A program made the position numbers and the translations under genes. From Daldinia sp. FL1419 (taxonomy: Eukaryota > Ascomycota > Sordariomycetes > Xylariales > Hypoxylaceae), in contig MU623429.1 of assembly GCA_025201765.1 (NCBI GenBank), positions 62,001-126,000 on the forward strand: a stretch of DNA of 64,000 bases, written 5' to 3'. This document shows, in pieces, positions 19,669 through 32,029 of the stretch; positions within the stretch are counted from its first letter, which is position 1; each line of letters starts with the position of its first letter. The notes under the pieces are model-generated. The model ran no database searches, was not told the origin of the DNA, and saw only the letters and a list, made by a program, of their open reading frames with translations.

Positions 19669-22600
19669 TGTGAATTTGGTATGAGTTATGGAGGATATTT
19701 GGTAAGGAAGGTCTGAGACACCTGTGTAAATATATGTTCCAAGTGACCCAGTTCAACCCAAGACAACTCAGTCCTAATTATGCGGGCCAATATGTGCCTT
19801 GTTTGAGAAAGATAACGATCTACTAGGCTAGGAGGCGTGGGGTGGACAACGATATGGGTATCCGGGAGCACGAATAAGGGGGGTCCGGTCCACGATAGCA
19901 CAGGAGGAGAGTATAAGCGATGTGTGGGCTTCATGTTGACGGAGGGTGAGCTACCAACGGACGTCATATATAGCGAAGCTTTAGCCCCCTGTTCCGGGAG
20001 CTATCGTGAGCCGAGCCTGCGAATTCCGGCAAGGTGTTCACAACACCCAAGTCTAGGCCCCTCGTTCCCTTGTCCTTCTAGGAACAAAGCCGCAAGCATG
20101 GCTTATGAAACTAAACGGTGAGGTAAATTAGAGAGTAACAGGTGATGAGGGGGTTCCGCTCCCCCCTTGGATATAGAGAGAGACCAGAAGTTTAGGGCCT
20201 TGGAGCTTTGGACAAGGGTTCGACAGTTCTAGAGCTAAGTATAGCCTTCTCCACAGGCGCAGTAACATATTGTGCCATCGTAGAAACCGGTCTTAACTGG
20301 GCAAGCTGGGGTGAGGAGACCGGTGAAGGTTCGAAAAATCCAATGTGACCAAAGACTGACGGGCATTTTACTCGAGTATGAATTTGGTTTTCGGTGACAA
20401 TGCAAGGCTGGTTTAGTAGACAGACACATGATAGGATTTTATTTTTATTTTTATTTATTTATTTCTTTCTTTCTTTGGCTTCTCGAAGGCATTGAGAAAC
20501 CCAGTGTAGCACCCCATGTGCCTCTAACCTAGCTAACAAAGAATAATGCTGATGAATCACCGGATGGATATTCCAGAGGCTATGTGGTTAAGATGCTTCG
20601 GATTACCTATTCAGGTAATCCCACGACTAGGAGCCAACGGGTCGACGGTGGAGCTTAACACGATCCGCTAGCGACGTCAGCTACCTGGTTATTTTCTATA
20701 CTCTATGTACTATCACATAAGGTTAACCGTACCTCGCCAGAAACAAACAAAAGAAACTTAACGATCACACACGAGACTAAGGGGGAAACTAGCAAGTAAA
20801 GAGAGTTAGGCTCCAGGTCGTTCCATTCTGCTGCCAACCAGTCGAATCAGCAAGGTAAATTAACAAGGTATTGAGAGCAAGGTAGTCCAAGGGTATAGAA
20901 TTTCCTTTAATGTAAACGGACGCCACATGATCGCTCTACATATTCGCCTACATATTCGGCTCGCTTTCCATGCATCGCTGCCTCATTATATATGAGCACG
21001 GCTTAGGATGTACATATATATAGGTACATATAATATAACTCCTATTCCATAGGTAGGTATCTACTATACCTAAGGTACCTACCCACCAGCACCTACATAG
21101 TTATATGTATGCAGTGTGCGTATTAGTATACAAGCTGCGAGTCCCCCCGCATTTCCATGTTTTAATAATAATTTTCTTTCTTTCCCCGCGAACCCTGCAG
21201 GTGGGAGGATTCCTGGGTTCGTCATGGGGTTGGTTGTTTGCCCCCCGTCGTCCAATAGTGTAACTCCTGGGTGCATTCCAAGTTATTACCAGCTGTTAGG
21301 GTTAGTTCTGGCGCAGGTTCCGCAGCGTTAGCGTTTTCCCTAGACTATACGATGGCCTCGTTGGCTACTCTGGGTATCCGTGTAAGTCTGAACTCAAAGT
21401 CTCACCCTCGACAAGATCTTTCTTACGTGGAACATACCGAAGTCCGTCAGACTTATCTATCTGCTTGAGGTTTATATAGCATAACTCCGGCTCCCCGTTA
21501 TTGACTTTTTAACTTCAAAACAAGTTGACGAGATTGCCGGCCCGCTACCGTCGAGGGAATGCGACAGATCCATTCGGCATTTAGGGGCAGGCATCGGAAC
21601 ACGTCAATATATTCACCAATCATCTTGTCCTCCCGGTAGAGTCCCCTTGCTCCGATGCATGTCCAACCTGGCAGAAAAAGACCCCTACTGCATGATATTA
21701 TTGAGCAACGATCCAGGATTTCTTCAATTGGGAACCCGCTCATAGTGGTAGATTTCGAATCACGCGTCCTTCCGCCAGATGCAGATATCTCGCCACCGAG
21801 GACAGATGAAATAAACGATCTAGCGACAGTAACGTTAAGGGTCTTCGTCTCTGCTTGAGTCGTCTTTCCCTCAGCCCTACACACCTGCCTACGAGGCTAC
21901 CTATTATAAATAAGGGCGGTTAGTGCGGGTAATGGGGGATAATTCGTCTAAGTTACAAGCAGCCAAGTGGCGATGCTTCTATTCCCCTGGCCAAAAAAAT
22001 CTAGTCTTATTACTGCTACTGTATACACAAGCCGTGCGATAACCGGCCATGGTTCCTCATATTAGGTGCCTGGACACGGTCGCAAGGAATCAATATCGCG
22101 AAAATACCAAGTCGATAGACGAAGTGCCGAGTAAAAGGCGCACCGAGCTAGTTTAAGCACATCTACTGCCGTCTCATACCTCCTCACAAAGAATGACTCT
22201 CATGAAGCCACTTATCCTCTTTATCTTCTCAGAGGTGTGACGTTCGAGGATCCGATTGATGCCCAATATGAAGAACCAAGAATCTCATTTCCAAGACTGA
22301 GAGATAGCCGACGCTTTCACCGAGTCAGGCTATCTCGGATATGATAAAGACGAGGCTCTGGAAATAAAAGCCTACTGTTACACTTACATCAGGAATTATT
22401 TACACCGAGACAGTCCTCGAAATATGATACCGAATGGCTTGCCTCTCTGGAACCATTGCGGTGTAACCCTCGCGTATCTACTCCTCTTTACAACTCCCGT
22501 CACGACCACATCATACTGCAGAAAGGCGCACTGAGGAATCTGCGTGGCTTTTCCATGCTCGGATACTTGGGTGAGCGAATAAGGCAATCCAGACATGATT

Positions 22601-25103
22601 GGTTCACAAGTACAAGTGTAATAGCAAGCAGGAATATTCTCGGAACCGCTCAGGGAGACCGGGAGATTTGGAAATATCGCATTCGCACAAGACTTCGATA
22701 ACAATCACAAGCGCGAAACCATATCTTCCATCTGTAACACACGAAGCCACTGATCTCAACCCGCATATGCCGGCATTCGCTCGGATTACGAGAGCTAATT
22801 AGGATAAACGGAATGCCGTCTCAAGCCGTAGGTTGATGTTATCAGGGACCTTTCCCAGCTGCAAGGCCCGAAACCCAATAGCCGTCACTACGGATGCCGT
22901 TGCCCAATGAGACCTTATCCTAGAAGCCGCATCGCAACGGGGATATCGGCGCTGGGCGTGACGCTGTCTGTACGAGTCTAAATTGACTCGCTGCCCCGTA
23001 ACCAAACCTGTTGTCGATGACGTAGAGATATAGTAAGATAGGTAGGTTAAGGTATGTAGTGGACGTCTAGATAAGGTGTATCGTAACGTTGCTTGGCCAC
23101 GATCGAGACGTGTGGAAGGGACTTGCTTGTTCTAGAGCACGAGGTACTGCGCTGCATGGGGATATTGGTGGTGAGTAGGTAGGCACCTAGGTAGATTACC
23201 GTTACGGCTTGTGCATGCTATAACAGTCCAGATATTACCAACCTACAATATACCTAGCAACCCGATATAAGACCATGAATTGCCTGGCAAAGAGAAATCG
23301 CTTTCGGCACTTCGCCACCTGCAATGTGCCTAGCTAAGTTGACGAGATGCCAAAGAGCGAGGAGGCCACATACCATACCTGCTTGCCTGCTTACATATCT
23401 GAGGTAGTATTCCATCTACCACGTGAGGAGACGCCATCTTAAAAGTGCTGCATTATAGGGGCACGACTATACCATACTGTAGTTTCCATTACCTACCTAC
23501 CATGCGCGATTCTATAATCCCCTACCTAACGCACTGGGAAGTTTTCGAGACTATTGCGATATCTTCCGGCCAATAACTTGATTACACATGTTCTATTATA
23601 GCTTGGAGAGGTTTAAGTTGGTTGTTAACTTTAGTACGCGGCAATTATAGATCTAGGAGGATAGTGGGTGACTCGGTGTTGGAAGATGTGGTGCGGATTT
23701 GGGGAAGGGGGCTTGAGGCTAAATTGGTCGATAGGTTGGGGTCTGGCTCTTTGAGACGGCCTCGTTGATCCTGACCTTGATTTTCTGATAGTAATAGCAA
23801 AGAAGCAATCGTCGTTGTCTTCATTTGGTCTAACTAATACGTCGTCGTATATAATAACCTGTTTGTAAATCATGTACACCATATATAATATCAGTAATAT
23901 CTGACCTAGTATATTCTTTTCTACTTAGCTTGGAAGTTGTACGCGCCTATAATTACTGCTATAACGTCTATTCAACGAGAGTAAACCTGTAACCTAGTGG
24001 TTGGTAAGCCGGACTTGTTCATTCCCCCTATTATCATGAGCGTTACATATACCATTTTGCGCTACTAATACATTGCCATTACGGGCAACATCCATATAAC
24101 CTCAAATATCTTAATACACCCTCTTAAACCTCTCTAGTATACCTCATGTCCCGGGATCGATATTGAACAACGTGGTTCATAGTTCCAGGACGGCTTGGAT
24201 TTAAAGTCTTCAACACTTCTCGATATTTTCCTTGACAAAAGAAATACCTAACTATACCTACCTACATATAACAACCATTGAGTATTGGTCCTTGGGTAAT
24301 TTGTAATTTCCATATGGAATATTTCAATAAATGTCTTGATATTTCTTACAAGATAGTTAAACTTTCTTTGATAAGTCGTGTCTTGGTTATTAAAATCTCG
24401 CTCTTATGCTTGGCCTGCGATTTTCGTTTACCGCATAACTGAATTTATTGTTTGTTTGGATTAAGTGGTTAAGAGAATAATAATCCTTTTTGCATCCTCG
24501 CACTGTCGTACCCACAGAGATGAGCCTAGCTGACACAGTACTCGCAGTGTAGGTCAGGTACCTACCTAGGTAGCTTAGCTGCGCCACAGCCAGGGGGAAA
24601 TAGGGATCTCCATTTCCTTTTTCAGCGGGTTTTTTTGCAAGGGCTCCGTTTGTGGTTTATTGTGGTTTCCATTCATTATCGAATCTCATCAATTTATTTT
24701 ACTCCTTTACTGGAAACATTAGATGCCATAACTACATCTTCATTGAATGGCTTTATTAAGACGAATTTTATGCAGTCCTAATGGCACGTGATGGGGGTTC
24801 GAGGCTGACGTCTGTCTGGTAAGTTGTGCATCGTGATGAGCGTTTCGAATCTTTGCGTCGTCAAGAGCCGTAGTTAACTTGGCAATTGTAGCTTTCTAGC
24901 CTCGTATATCTGGTTGTCATGTTCATTACAGAGACATTCATTAATAGGTACCATCCATACACAGGACCCAACATAGCTGTTAAGCACTTGTACACTTACA
25001 CGTCGTATAGATCAACCACGACTATCTTCATTTTTACTCTTGTCCATCTCAGGCACAGTAGCTTTCATAGCTAGCCTATTTTCAAAATGGCTTCCCGGTG
25101 CAG
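19669..25103. other. Gene-poor 5.4 kb region
   Basis: No protein gene can be supported. The longest frames (21498-21884 -, 22396-22704 -, 22799-23005 -) lack family features and supporting splice structure. It contains a T-rich simple tract at 20437-20476, a perfect 9-bp hairpin at 20600-20621, many TACCTA/TAGGTA words (21020-21085, 23030-23050, 23175-23195, 24240-24265, 24556-24575), and the GT90 promoter at its right end. Confidence 0.6.
20600..20621. repeat. Perfect short hairpin
   Basis: Arms GGATTACCT and AGGTAATCC (9 bp) flank a 4-base loop. It sits in a stretch with a tRNA-like GTGGTTAAG word upstream, but no complete tRNA folds. Confidence 0.85.
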
Positions 25104-27866
25104 ATGGAAGATTTGGTATGCTCGGTCCCCGCTTGGTATAAAACAGCTTTTAATATTAACTATACAACAGATTCGGAGGCGGTTCTGAAGGGAATGCAGT
25201 CATCCCTACCACACCGCCCTCGACGTTTTTATGTTCCGTGTATAATTTTACTCATCGTCTTCCGACTGGAAATCGTACATCAGGTTGTTAGTTACTTCCA
25301 ATGTGCTTCTGAGGGCGTAGAGGTGAGATACACCCCCACAACCACTCAAGCAGTGGAATTTATATCTGACCTGTCCTAGGCTTTTCTTCCTGTACTTCTA
25401 GCTGTCTATGAGTTCTTTTCTCACCGCGCGCCCGCGGTCGTATCTGATGAGCTTGAAGATATGTGGGGCAATCCCTTAGAGGACTTTAAGAATTGGCTTA
25501 TAAGTTCTCCTATCCATCTTCTCGCCAGCACTTTCATGTTTAGTTATGGCGTGTTTATGACGGGTAATTTCACTTTGAGCTCTACGTACTTTTGTACGAC
25601 TCGTGGGAAAGGAGGCACTCTGGTCCCAGTCTTGCAGTGGGTAGGTGTTTTTACCGATGCGGTTATTGTGATTATGTCGTGGAGGGTGCTTTCGTGGGCG
25701 CGGACTACGAAAGGTCGTCTTCGAACGCTTGGCGGGATTCTGCTTTTATCTTCCGTTGGCGTCTTACTTCTATGCCTGCAAACGCGAATATATCAGCACC
25801 GGGAGATCATTAGTTATCACCCCTTCAGAGGAATCGGATCCCTCTACTTTTTCGATGTCTTGAGCACGGGACTGCTCGTCTCTACGTTCGTCATATCAAT
25901 GACACTTTGGGCTTGTGATTCTAGCGTATTAGAACCCACGGCCGTCGCGACGTTTACTTCGGGTATGTTGGCCAGCGTTCAGAGTGTCTCGTTAATCGGG
26001 ACATACCAACAAACTTCAGCAAGCCAGCCACTGATAATACTATCTATTATATCTGCTGGGTTCGTCCTTTTCACATACGCAAACAGTATGAGATGGATTG
26101 TGTTCTTCAAGCGAGTAATCCTCCTGTCACTGCTTATCTGCATTCTCTTTACATCGTCGGTTTATGCTATATTCAAGAACCCAACGGTAGAACGCCACCC
26201 CGTTGATGAACTTGTTTATAGGAGGAGAGTGGAAGCGGATCGTTGGCTCCGGCACGCGACCGTCAGTACTACGCTGAAACTTGCTGTTGCAGAATACAAA
26301 GATCGCCACCAGGGGCGCAATCCACCGCCGAATTTCGACAAGTGGTTTGAATACGCGCGGCAACGGAAGTCGGTAATTATCGACAAATTCGATCAGATCG
26401 AGAAAGATGTTCGACCTTTTTGGGGAATGAAGCCGCAGAAGATCCAGGAGGGTCTAGAAAAGTTGTACGAGCTCCCAGATATTGCGATTATTAAGATTGC
26501 CGACGGTAAAGTATCTCACAACTTGCCCATACAATCGTTGCACAGACCGATTTTAGAAGATGCGGTATCGATGATTTCGACATTTTCTGAACATCTCCCT
26601 CCTATGTCTATTGCTATCAACCTCAACGAGCGACCAAGAATCCTAGTTCCCTGGGATGATATCCATAGATTAACTATGGCGGGAAGTAGGGGCCGTTTCC
26701 AGCTTCTTCCTCATCGTACCCATAAACGTGAGGAGGCCCCAAATATGGCAAGGGGCAGTCCTATCAATCCGGCCAAGACTACTCTCGGGCCAGATACTCA
26801 AATGTACGTATCGCCAACAAAGTTCAGACAACTCGAAGCCTTGGCCTGTCCGCCTGGTTCCGCTGCTCGTGGTGGCGTACACTGGGATGTGAGGGATTTC
26901 TGTCCTTCGTGCGTAAGGCCTCACTCGCAAGGCCAATTTTTGGAAGACTGGGAGATGTTCCTCGACCCGTGCCATCAGCCGGACATATTTAACCTTCATG
27001 ATTTCCATACGACTCCTCACCTTTACGACTTGCAACAAGACCTTTTACCAATATTTAGTAGATCAAAGACGGATAGTTTTAATGACATTCTCTTCCCGCT
27101 CATGGGTCTAAACTTAGGGGGGGCGGACGATGTAGGGTTTGAAAAGAAGAAGGATATTGTATTCTGGCAGGGAGATGCTAGTGGCTCGCGAGTCATAACA
27201 CACTCTTCGCTTTTTGGCGGACATCGGCATCGACTGGTCCATTTCGCAAATAATGCGAGCGCTAAGGATGCGGTGTCTATACTCCTCGGTGATAAAGCCG
27301 ACGGCAAGGACAAGTTTCGGTACGAGAAGACGCTGCTAGAAGAGGCAAATGGACCTCTACCCTTCGAATTCTCCTTTACGAATGAAGAATTCTGCACGGA
27401 CGCAAAGCATTGCCAACTCCTGCGAATGGAATTCGGCTTCAAGGAGCCAGCCAAGGCATTTGATAACCGATACGTCGTGGTGCTCGATAGCGCAGACGGG
27501 CCATCACCTGATCTACTTCCGACTCTTCGATCTAATAGTGTGCCTGTGTTATCGACTATATTCCGTGAGTGGTACACAGAGCGGCTGATGCCGTGGGTAC
27601 ACTTTGTGCCGGCTGACCTGCGCTACCACGGTCTACATAGCACATTGGCATATTTCATTGGCCTGAAAAATAGGGGGCCAATCAATGGGAAATCGCGGCT
27701 TACTCAGGGGCGGCTGGAGGACGCGCGCTGGATCGCAGATGAGGGCCGTAAATGGGCGGATAAGGCAATTAGAAGGGAAGATATGGAGGTTTACATGTTT
27801 CGATTATTACTAGAATGGGGACGAATTATCAACGAGGACAGGGACAACATGGGCTTTGTGATGTAA
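25104..27866 (+). CDS. GT90 (CAP10-like) membrane glycosyltransferase
   Basis: Exons 25104-25322 and 25380-27866 give up to 901 residues; the intron has a GTGAGA donor, a CTGAC branch and acceptor CTAG. The N-terminal third is a membrane region with repeated hydrophobic helices, starting with CIILLIVFRLEIVHQVV. The C-terminal half is the CAP10/LPMOD catalytic domain: KKKDIVFWQGDASGS, a His/Arg-rich GGHRHRLVHF, YVVVLDSADGP, STIFREWYTERLMPWVHFVPADL and the following LAYFIGL. Fungal GT90 members such as cryptococcal Cxt1 transfer xylose in the Golgi to glycans or glycolipids, and that role is inferred here. The start is uncertain: in-frame ATGs lie at 25104 and 25194, and the latter gives MQSSLPHRPRRFYVPC directly before the first helix. 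An ATG at 25087 is out of frame with any splice I tried. Confidence 0.85.
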
Positions 27867-29027
27867 GAATAACGACGGCACTATGAGGGGGCATTTGGTA
27901 TTAGAAAGAACAGAACATATAAAATACCTGGAATAATAAAGTTAATAAAATTAATAAAAGGGCAAAAAAGCAGGCCCCTTAGCCTCAAGCCGCAGCGCAT
28001 TAAATGGCATGGCAAAGAAGGCCTAATCTTGCCGCCCTGCGCCCGACTCGAACCCGGAAACACCTTCGAAAAACCCGAGTAAACGGAATTTTATCTGCTA
28101 CATCATCCCCGAACCACTACACCACGGCCTTGTTGGGTAGTGGAACTTGTCTGTAGGTATTGGAGGGGTTGACAATTGGGCTATTTAAGTTTGCTGCGGG
28201 TTGCTTGGGAAATAGGTACTTGAGTACCTGAGGTGCAGGTACGGGTACGGGTACAGTGCAGACGGCTGGTTGCCTGGAGTCTGGAGACGGCGAGGTTGGT
28301 GAGCGGCAAGTTGGGTGTTTGCCCGTCACCCCTATAGGCTATAGAAAATTGTAAATTCTTTTAATTTTGATTTTGATTTTTAATTTTACCGTCCTACATA
28401 ATAAAACATTAGACTTCATCCTGGGTAATGTGATTTCAAGACACCTCAACGTGGATATATTAACTGGTTACAAGACTTTCGAGTAAGATTAAACATGAAG
28501 TCTATTCTATTTGGAATCTCTCATCAGGTACATATCTATGTACCTACCTACCTATGTACCTAGGTACCTAAGATGCATGTGATTATAGGTGTTAGTTATC
28601 GATAGAAAAGATGATGCTATTCTATAAACTAATAACTCATGATTTGCATAAAGCTTAAACTTGAATTTATTGGCATGATGTGACGTCGTCTTGTCAGACC
28701 TTGGAGGTACAACCTTGGCGCTACATAGGTGCTTTAAGCCAGGTACTTTAAGCCAAGTACCCCCGATAGGCAGCTTTCCGACTTGCTCCCCACCTGAGTT
28801 TGCTGAACCAATCCAATCCCACATTCATCAACTTCAGCGCTTCTACATCGACGACGGCGACGTTTAACCCTCTTTTCAGTCAGTAAGGGCCCGTTTTACT
28901 ATAGCTTATTTCTATACTATTAAAGACCTAGAAACAATCGAAACTTGGTCTATAACTAGAAAATCTCTACCCGTTCGAACTGCGAGTTAGGCTTTGGTGT
29001 GAGCACCGAACCGGGACCCCACCGAAG
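27867..29027. other. Intergenic with a tRNA-like locus
   Basis: Contains the tRNA-like locus described separately, a tandem GGGTAC run at 28239-28253, a dense run of CTACCTA/GGTACCTA words at 28530-28572 and the SNX4 promoter. No protein gene is seen. Confidence 0.55.
28031..28128 (-). pseudogene. tRNA-like locus, probably decayed or unusual
   Basis: On the minus strand the ends GCCGTGG and GGGCGGC pair over about five bases. The internal promoter A box (TGGTGTAGTGG) is intact and the B box (GGTTCGAGTCG) has one changed base. The T-stem flanking TTCGAGT does not pair properly, and the region where the anticodon arm should be is long and AT rich. I therefore read it as a tRNA pseudogene or a tRNA-derived element, without assigning an amino acid. 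An intron-bearing tRNA that I misfolded is the alternative. Confidence 0.35.
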
Positions 29028-30512
29028 ATGGCGGTTATCGACGAAGACACATTCTCCAACATTCCGTGGAACAACAGTAACAGTGATGGCGGGATGGCTA
29101 GTTCGAGTTCCACTACGCCTACAATAGAAGCAGAGCCTCCTAGCGCCCAAGCCCAACACCACGGCGCCGACCTGGAACGCCTGGATCCCGGTCTGTCCGG
29201 CGACATTCTCGAGTGTACGGTATCCGAGCCTCGCAAGGAACAAGATGGCACTAAAGATGCGTTTGTATCATACCTGATAACCACACATGTAAGGCTATAT
29301 TCGGGTTGCTATCTTGTAACATGATATCTATATACTAAACCTCCGATATAGTCGACATTCCCCTCCTTCCAGAAATCAACCTTCACTTCCCGCCGTCGCT
29401 TCACCGATTTCGTATTCCTCTACAAGACCCTCTCCAAGGACTATCCAGCGTGCGCGGTACCACCGTTACCAGACAAGCAACGCATGGAATACGTGCGAGG
29501 CGATCGCTTCGGCTCAGACTTCACCAACCGACGAGGCTTTTCACTGCAACGTTTCCTCACGCGCATCACGCTGCATCCTATTCTCCGCCGAGCACCCATA
29601 TTCCACACCTTCCTCGAGTCCGCCGACTGGAATGCGACAATGAAATCTCGTGCCTCTAGGACTAGCACGACTTCCGACCCAGGCAACGGTGGCGTTTTTG
29701 ATAACTTCGCCGACACCTTCATCAATGCCTTCACTAAAGTGCACAAGCACGACAAACGATTCGTCGAGGTCCGCGAGAAAAGCGATAAACTGGATGAGGA
29801 CTTGGGGCACGTGGAGAAGGTCGTGGCGCGGGTCGCCCGACGAGAAATAGATTTAGAGGCTGATCTACGGGACCTTACGGAGCAATTCCAAAAGCTGATC
29901 ACACTAGAACCGGGTGTTGAGAGCGCTGTGCACGGATTCGCGGCGAGCGTGGAGGATACAGCGACAGGGCTGAAGAAATTACGCGAGCACACGGATCAGG
30001 ACTACCTAGGCAGTTTGCGGGATATGCAAGCGTACAGCCAAGCGCTGAAGAATCTACTCAAGGCGCGCGAACAGAAACAACTAGATCACGAACAGCTCAC
30101 AGAGTACCTAAACAAATCGACCGCGGACCGTGATTCCCTAGCCTCGGGGTACGGGTACGGAAGCGCCGGTGCGCTGGGTGGTGCAGGGGGCTTCATCCGC
30201 TCCAAGATCGAGGACGTGCGAGGTGTAGATCACGAAGCGAGTAGGCGCGAACGACTACGTAAGCTCGAAATGCGCATCGACGAATTAACGACGGAAGCCG
30301 AGCGCGCGAAGAAAACAAGCGAAGCTTTCGACGAAGAAGTCGTCAAGGAGGTAGTAGACTTCGAGCGCATCAAGCGCGTCGAGCTGAAGCGACAGCTGGG
30401 TGGTCTAGCCGATGCGCATGTGGAGTTCTACGGCTCGGTCGCGGATGTTTGGGAGCAGTACGTGAAGAACATGGAGAAGGAGGGGTTAAGCTCGTCATCG
30501 TATACGGGATAA
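29028..30512 (+). CDS. SNX4: Sorting nexin-4 (Atg24-type, PX-BAR)
   Basis: Exons 29028-29288 and 29352-30512 give 473 residues; the 63-base intron has a GTAAGG donor and ACTAAAC branch. It binds PI3P on endosomes, recycles cargo to the Golgi and takes part in selective autophagy. The PX domain covers about residues 58-185, with phosphoinositide-binding RRRFTDF, the proline loop AVPPLPDKQ and RRGFSLQRFL. The BAR domain (about 200-465) is a long helical, charged region (DKRFVEVREKSDKLDEDLGHVEK ... VEFYGSVADVWEQYV), with a Gly-rich linker GYGYGSAGALGG in its middle. Length matches fungal Snx4. It usually works as a heterodimer with Snx41/42-type partners, which are not in this window. Confidence 0.94.
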
Positions 30513-31060
30513 ATTAGGAACAAGGTGGGAGCCGCGCCGGTGGTATAAGGAAAGGGAATGGAAGGATACGAGAGAGATTTACGAGAAAAAGAACCAGGAG
30601 AGGGGCATTGTGTTCAGGAGGCGGATACCGGCGTTGGGTTGAATCGAGAGTAGCGTTCTCACGTATATGCATGCATACATTCATACTTGCCTTTCCTCAG
30701 GATTGGTCAGGTTAGCCAGGACGAGGCAGAGGCAATCAATAAGAGCTGAGGAGAGATGGGCACGCAGTGGCATAGGGAGTTCCAACTCTCCGTTTTAAAG
30801 GGCAGGAGTCGAACTAGGAAAAACACTATTACACAGGGGCGATATGTGTATTATGCTCAGGCATATGTGGTATTCATATGTACCTAACTACCTACCTCTC
30901 CAACTTCCATACCTCTTAGCATAGGAGGGAAGTAGTCGTGGTCATGCAGTGGTTCAGGAACAAACATCCATTCACATTAGGGATAAAGTCTGTTGGGCAA
31001 GTTATGGCGTTATCGGAACCGAATGAAGAAAGAAGAAGTTTGAGTTTGCGGCGATTGTAG

Positions 31061-31096
31061 AGAGAGGAGGAGGAGGAAGAAGAAGAAGAAGAAAGG
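31061..31096. repeat. GAR trinucleotide microsatellite
   Basis: Runs of GAG then GAA triplets within an all-purine tract downstream of SNX4. Confidence 0.9.
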
Positions 31097-31506
31097 GGTT
31101 ATGCTTCTTTTCTGGTGATATGGAAGGTAGGGTGGGTACCGTTGAGCATTTTGTTGACTTTATTACTTTCGAATTGTATTTTAAGGGTGAAGATATCTTT
31201 GGTTTTGCTGCAAACGTGTAACTTGAGATGCAAAGGGTGAACTGCGAATGAAGGTGACTACATACCTAACCTAGGTACCTATCTAGGTTAATGTGAATCG
31301 TTCATCGGAGTAGTCTAACTGCAGATTGGCTATTGGTCCAATTCGTATACATAGTACAATTGAAAATTCTGCTCGTCAGTACTTGAAGCATACTCTTATT
31401 TAGAGTGTCTATTCAAAATGTTTAAGAAAGGAAGAAAGTGCTACGTCAATTATCGAGATGTAAAAATGGACATAATAGGAGGAACTATAAAAAGGGACAA
31501 AAGAAC

Positions 31507-31515
31507 AAAAAAAAA
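31507..31515 (-). terminator. Pol III terminator of tRNA-Ser
   Basis: Nine A residues on the plus strand, that is T9 on the transcribed sense, begin ten bases past the tRNA 3' end. Confidence 0.8.
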
Positions 31516-31525
31516 GAAATTGTTG

Positions 31526-31607
31526 CGACGTGGGCCTGATTCGAACAGACGCTCCCGAAGGAACAAGATTTCTAGTCTTGCGCATTAGACCACTCTGCCA
31601 CCACGCC
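31526..31607 (-). tRNA. trnS-AGA: tRNA-Ser(AGA)
   Basis: Eighty-two bases, class II. The acceptor arms GGCGTGG and CCACGTC pair with one G-U, and the discriminator is G as expected for serine. The D-loop region is GGCAGAGTGGTCTAA. The anticodon stem CAAGA/TCTTG encloses loop CTAGAAA, giving anticodon AGA. A long variable arm (GTTCCTTCGGGAGC) and a T loop TTCGAAT are present. There is no intron. Confidence 0.95.
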
Positions 31608-32029
31608 TCAGATGGTTAGTCAGGTGGCTGGATAGCCTTATAAGACCTGCACCAACACACAATTGACCAAAATAATCTCTAGCCCACATCCCCTGGGCGA
31701 CCTAAGGCACCTCTAACGGACGAACATCATTAACCTAGGATGGGTACCTCCTAGGCACGATAATAGGCAGTAACAGAAAAAAAAAAAAAAAAAAAAAAAC
31801 CTTTCTCACGTATGTATGTATACCTAATGATATTAATTCGCAATCCCCAAACGCCTTACGAACAATGCCTTATGCCAATACTAGTAAGTATGTATATACA
31901 GGTGGCAACAATCGTAGCCGTAGCGAGTAGCGCTAACGTATGTATGCTACGACATATTCTAACGTTGATGAGACATCTAATGCTTCGAGAAGATGCTTTC
32001 TACAAGAGCTCCTTATTCCACTTGAGATT
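31608..32029. other. Intergenic with poly(A) tract
   Basis: Spacer between the 5' side of tRNA-Ser and the KEX2 3' end. It contains a run of 23 A residues at 31777-31799 and TATGTA words just after it. No gene is seen. Confidence 0.6.
31777..31799. repeat. Poly(A) tract of 23 bases
   Basis: An uninterrupted A run on the plus strand, about 170 bases upstream of tRNA-Ser and 230 bases beyond the KEX2 stop. Confidence 0.95.

Larger units (their letters stand above)
30513..31525. other. Intergenic, no gene seen
   Basis: SNX4 3' region followed by spacer up to tRNA-Ser. Contains a GAG/GAA purine microsatellite (31061-31096) and an ACCTAGGTACC cluster (31263-31290). No gene is seen. Confidence 0.55.

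Noticed and set aside
22396..23005. Minus-strand frames as a decayed gene
   Set aside because: The two frames show no shared family and no convincing splice link; kept only as part of the gene-poor region.
25087..25103. Upstream ATG as the GT90 start with an extra short intron ending at 25170
   Set aside because: The GTATGC donor and ACAACAG acceptor look good, but the resulting phase does not match the downstream frame.
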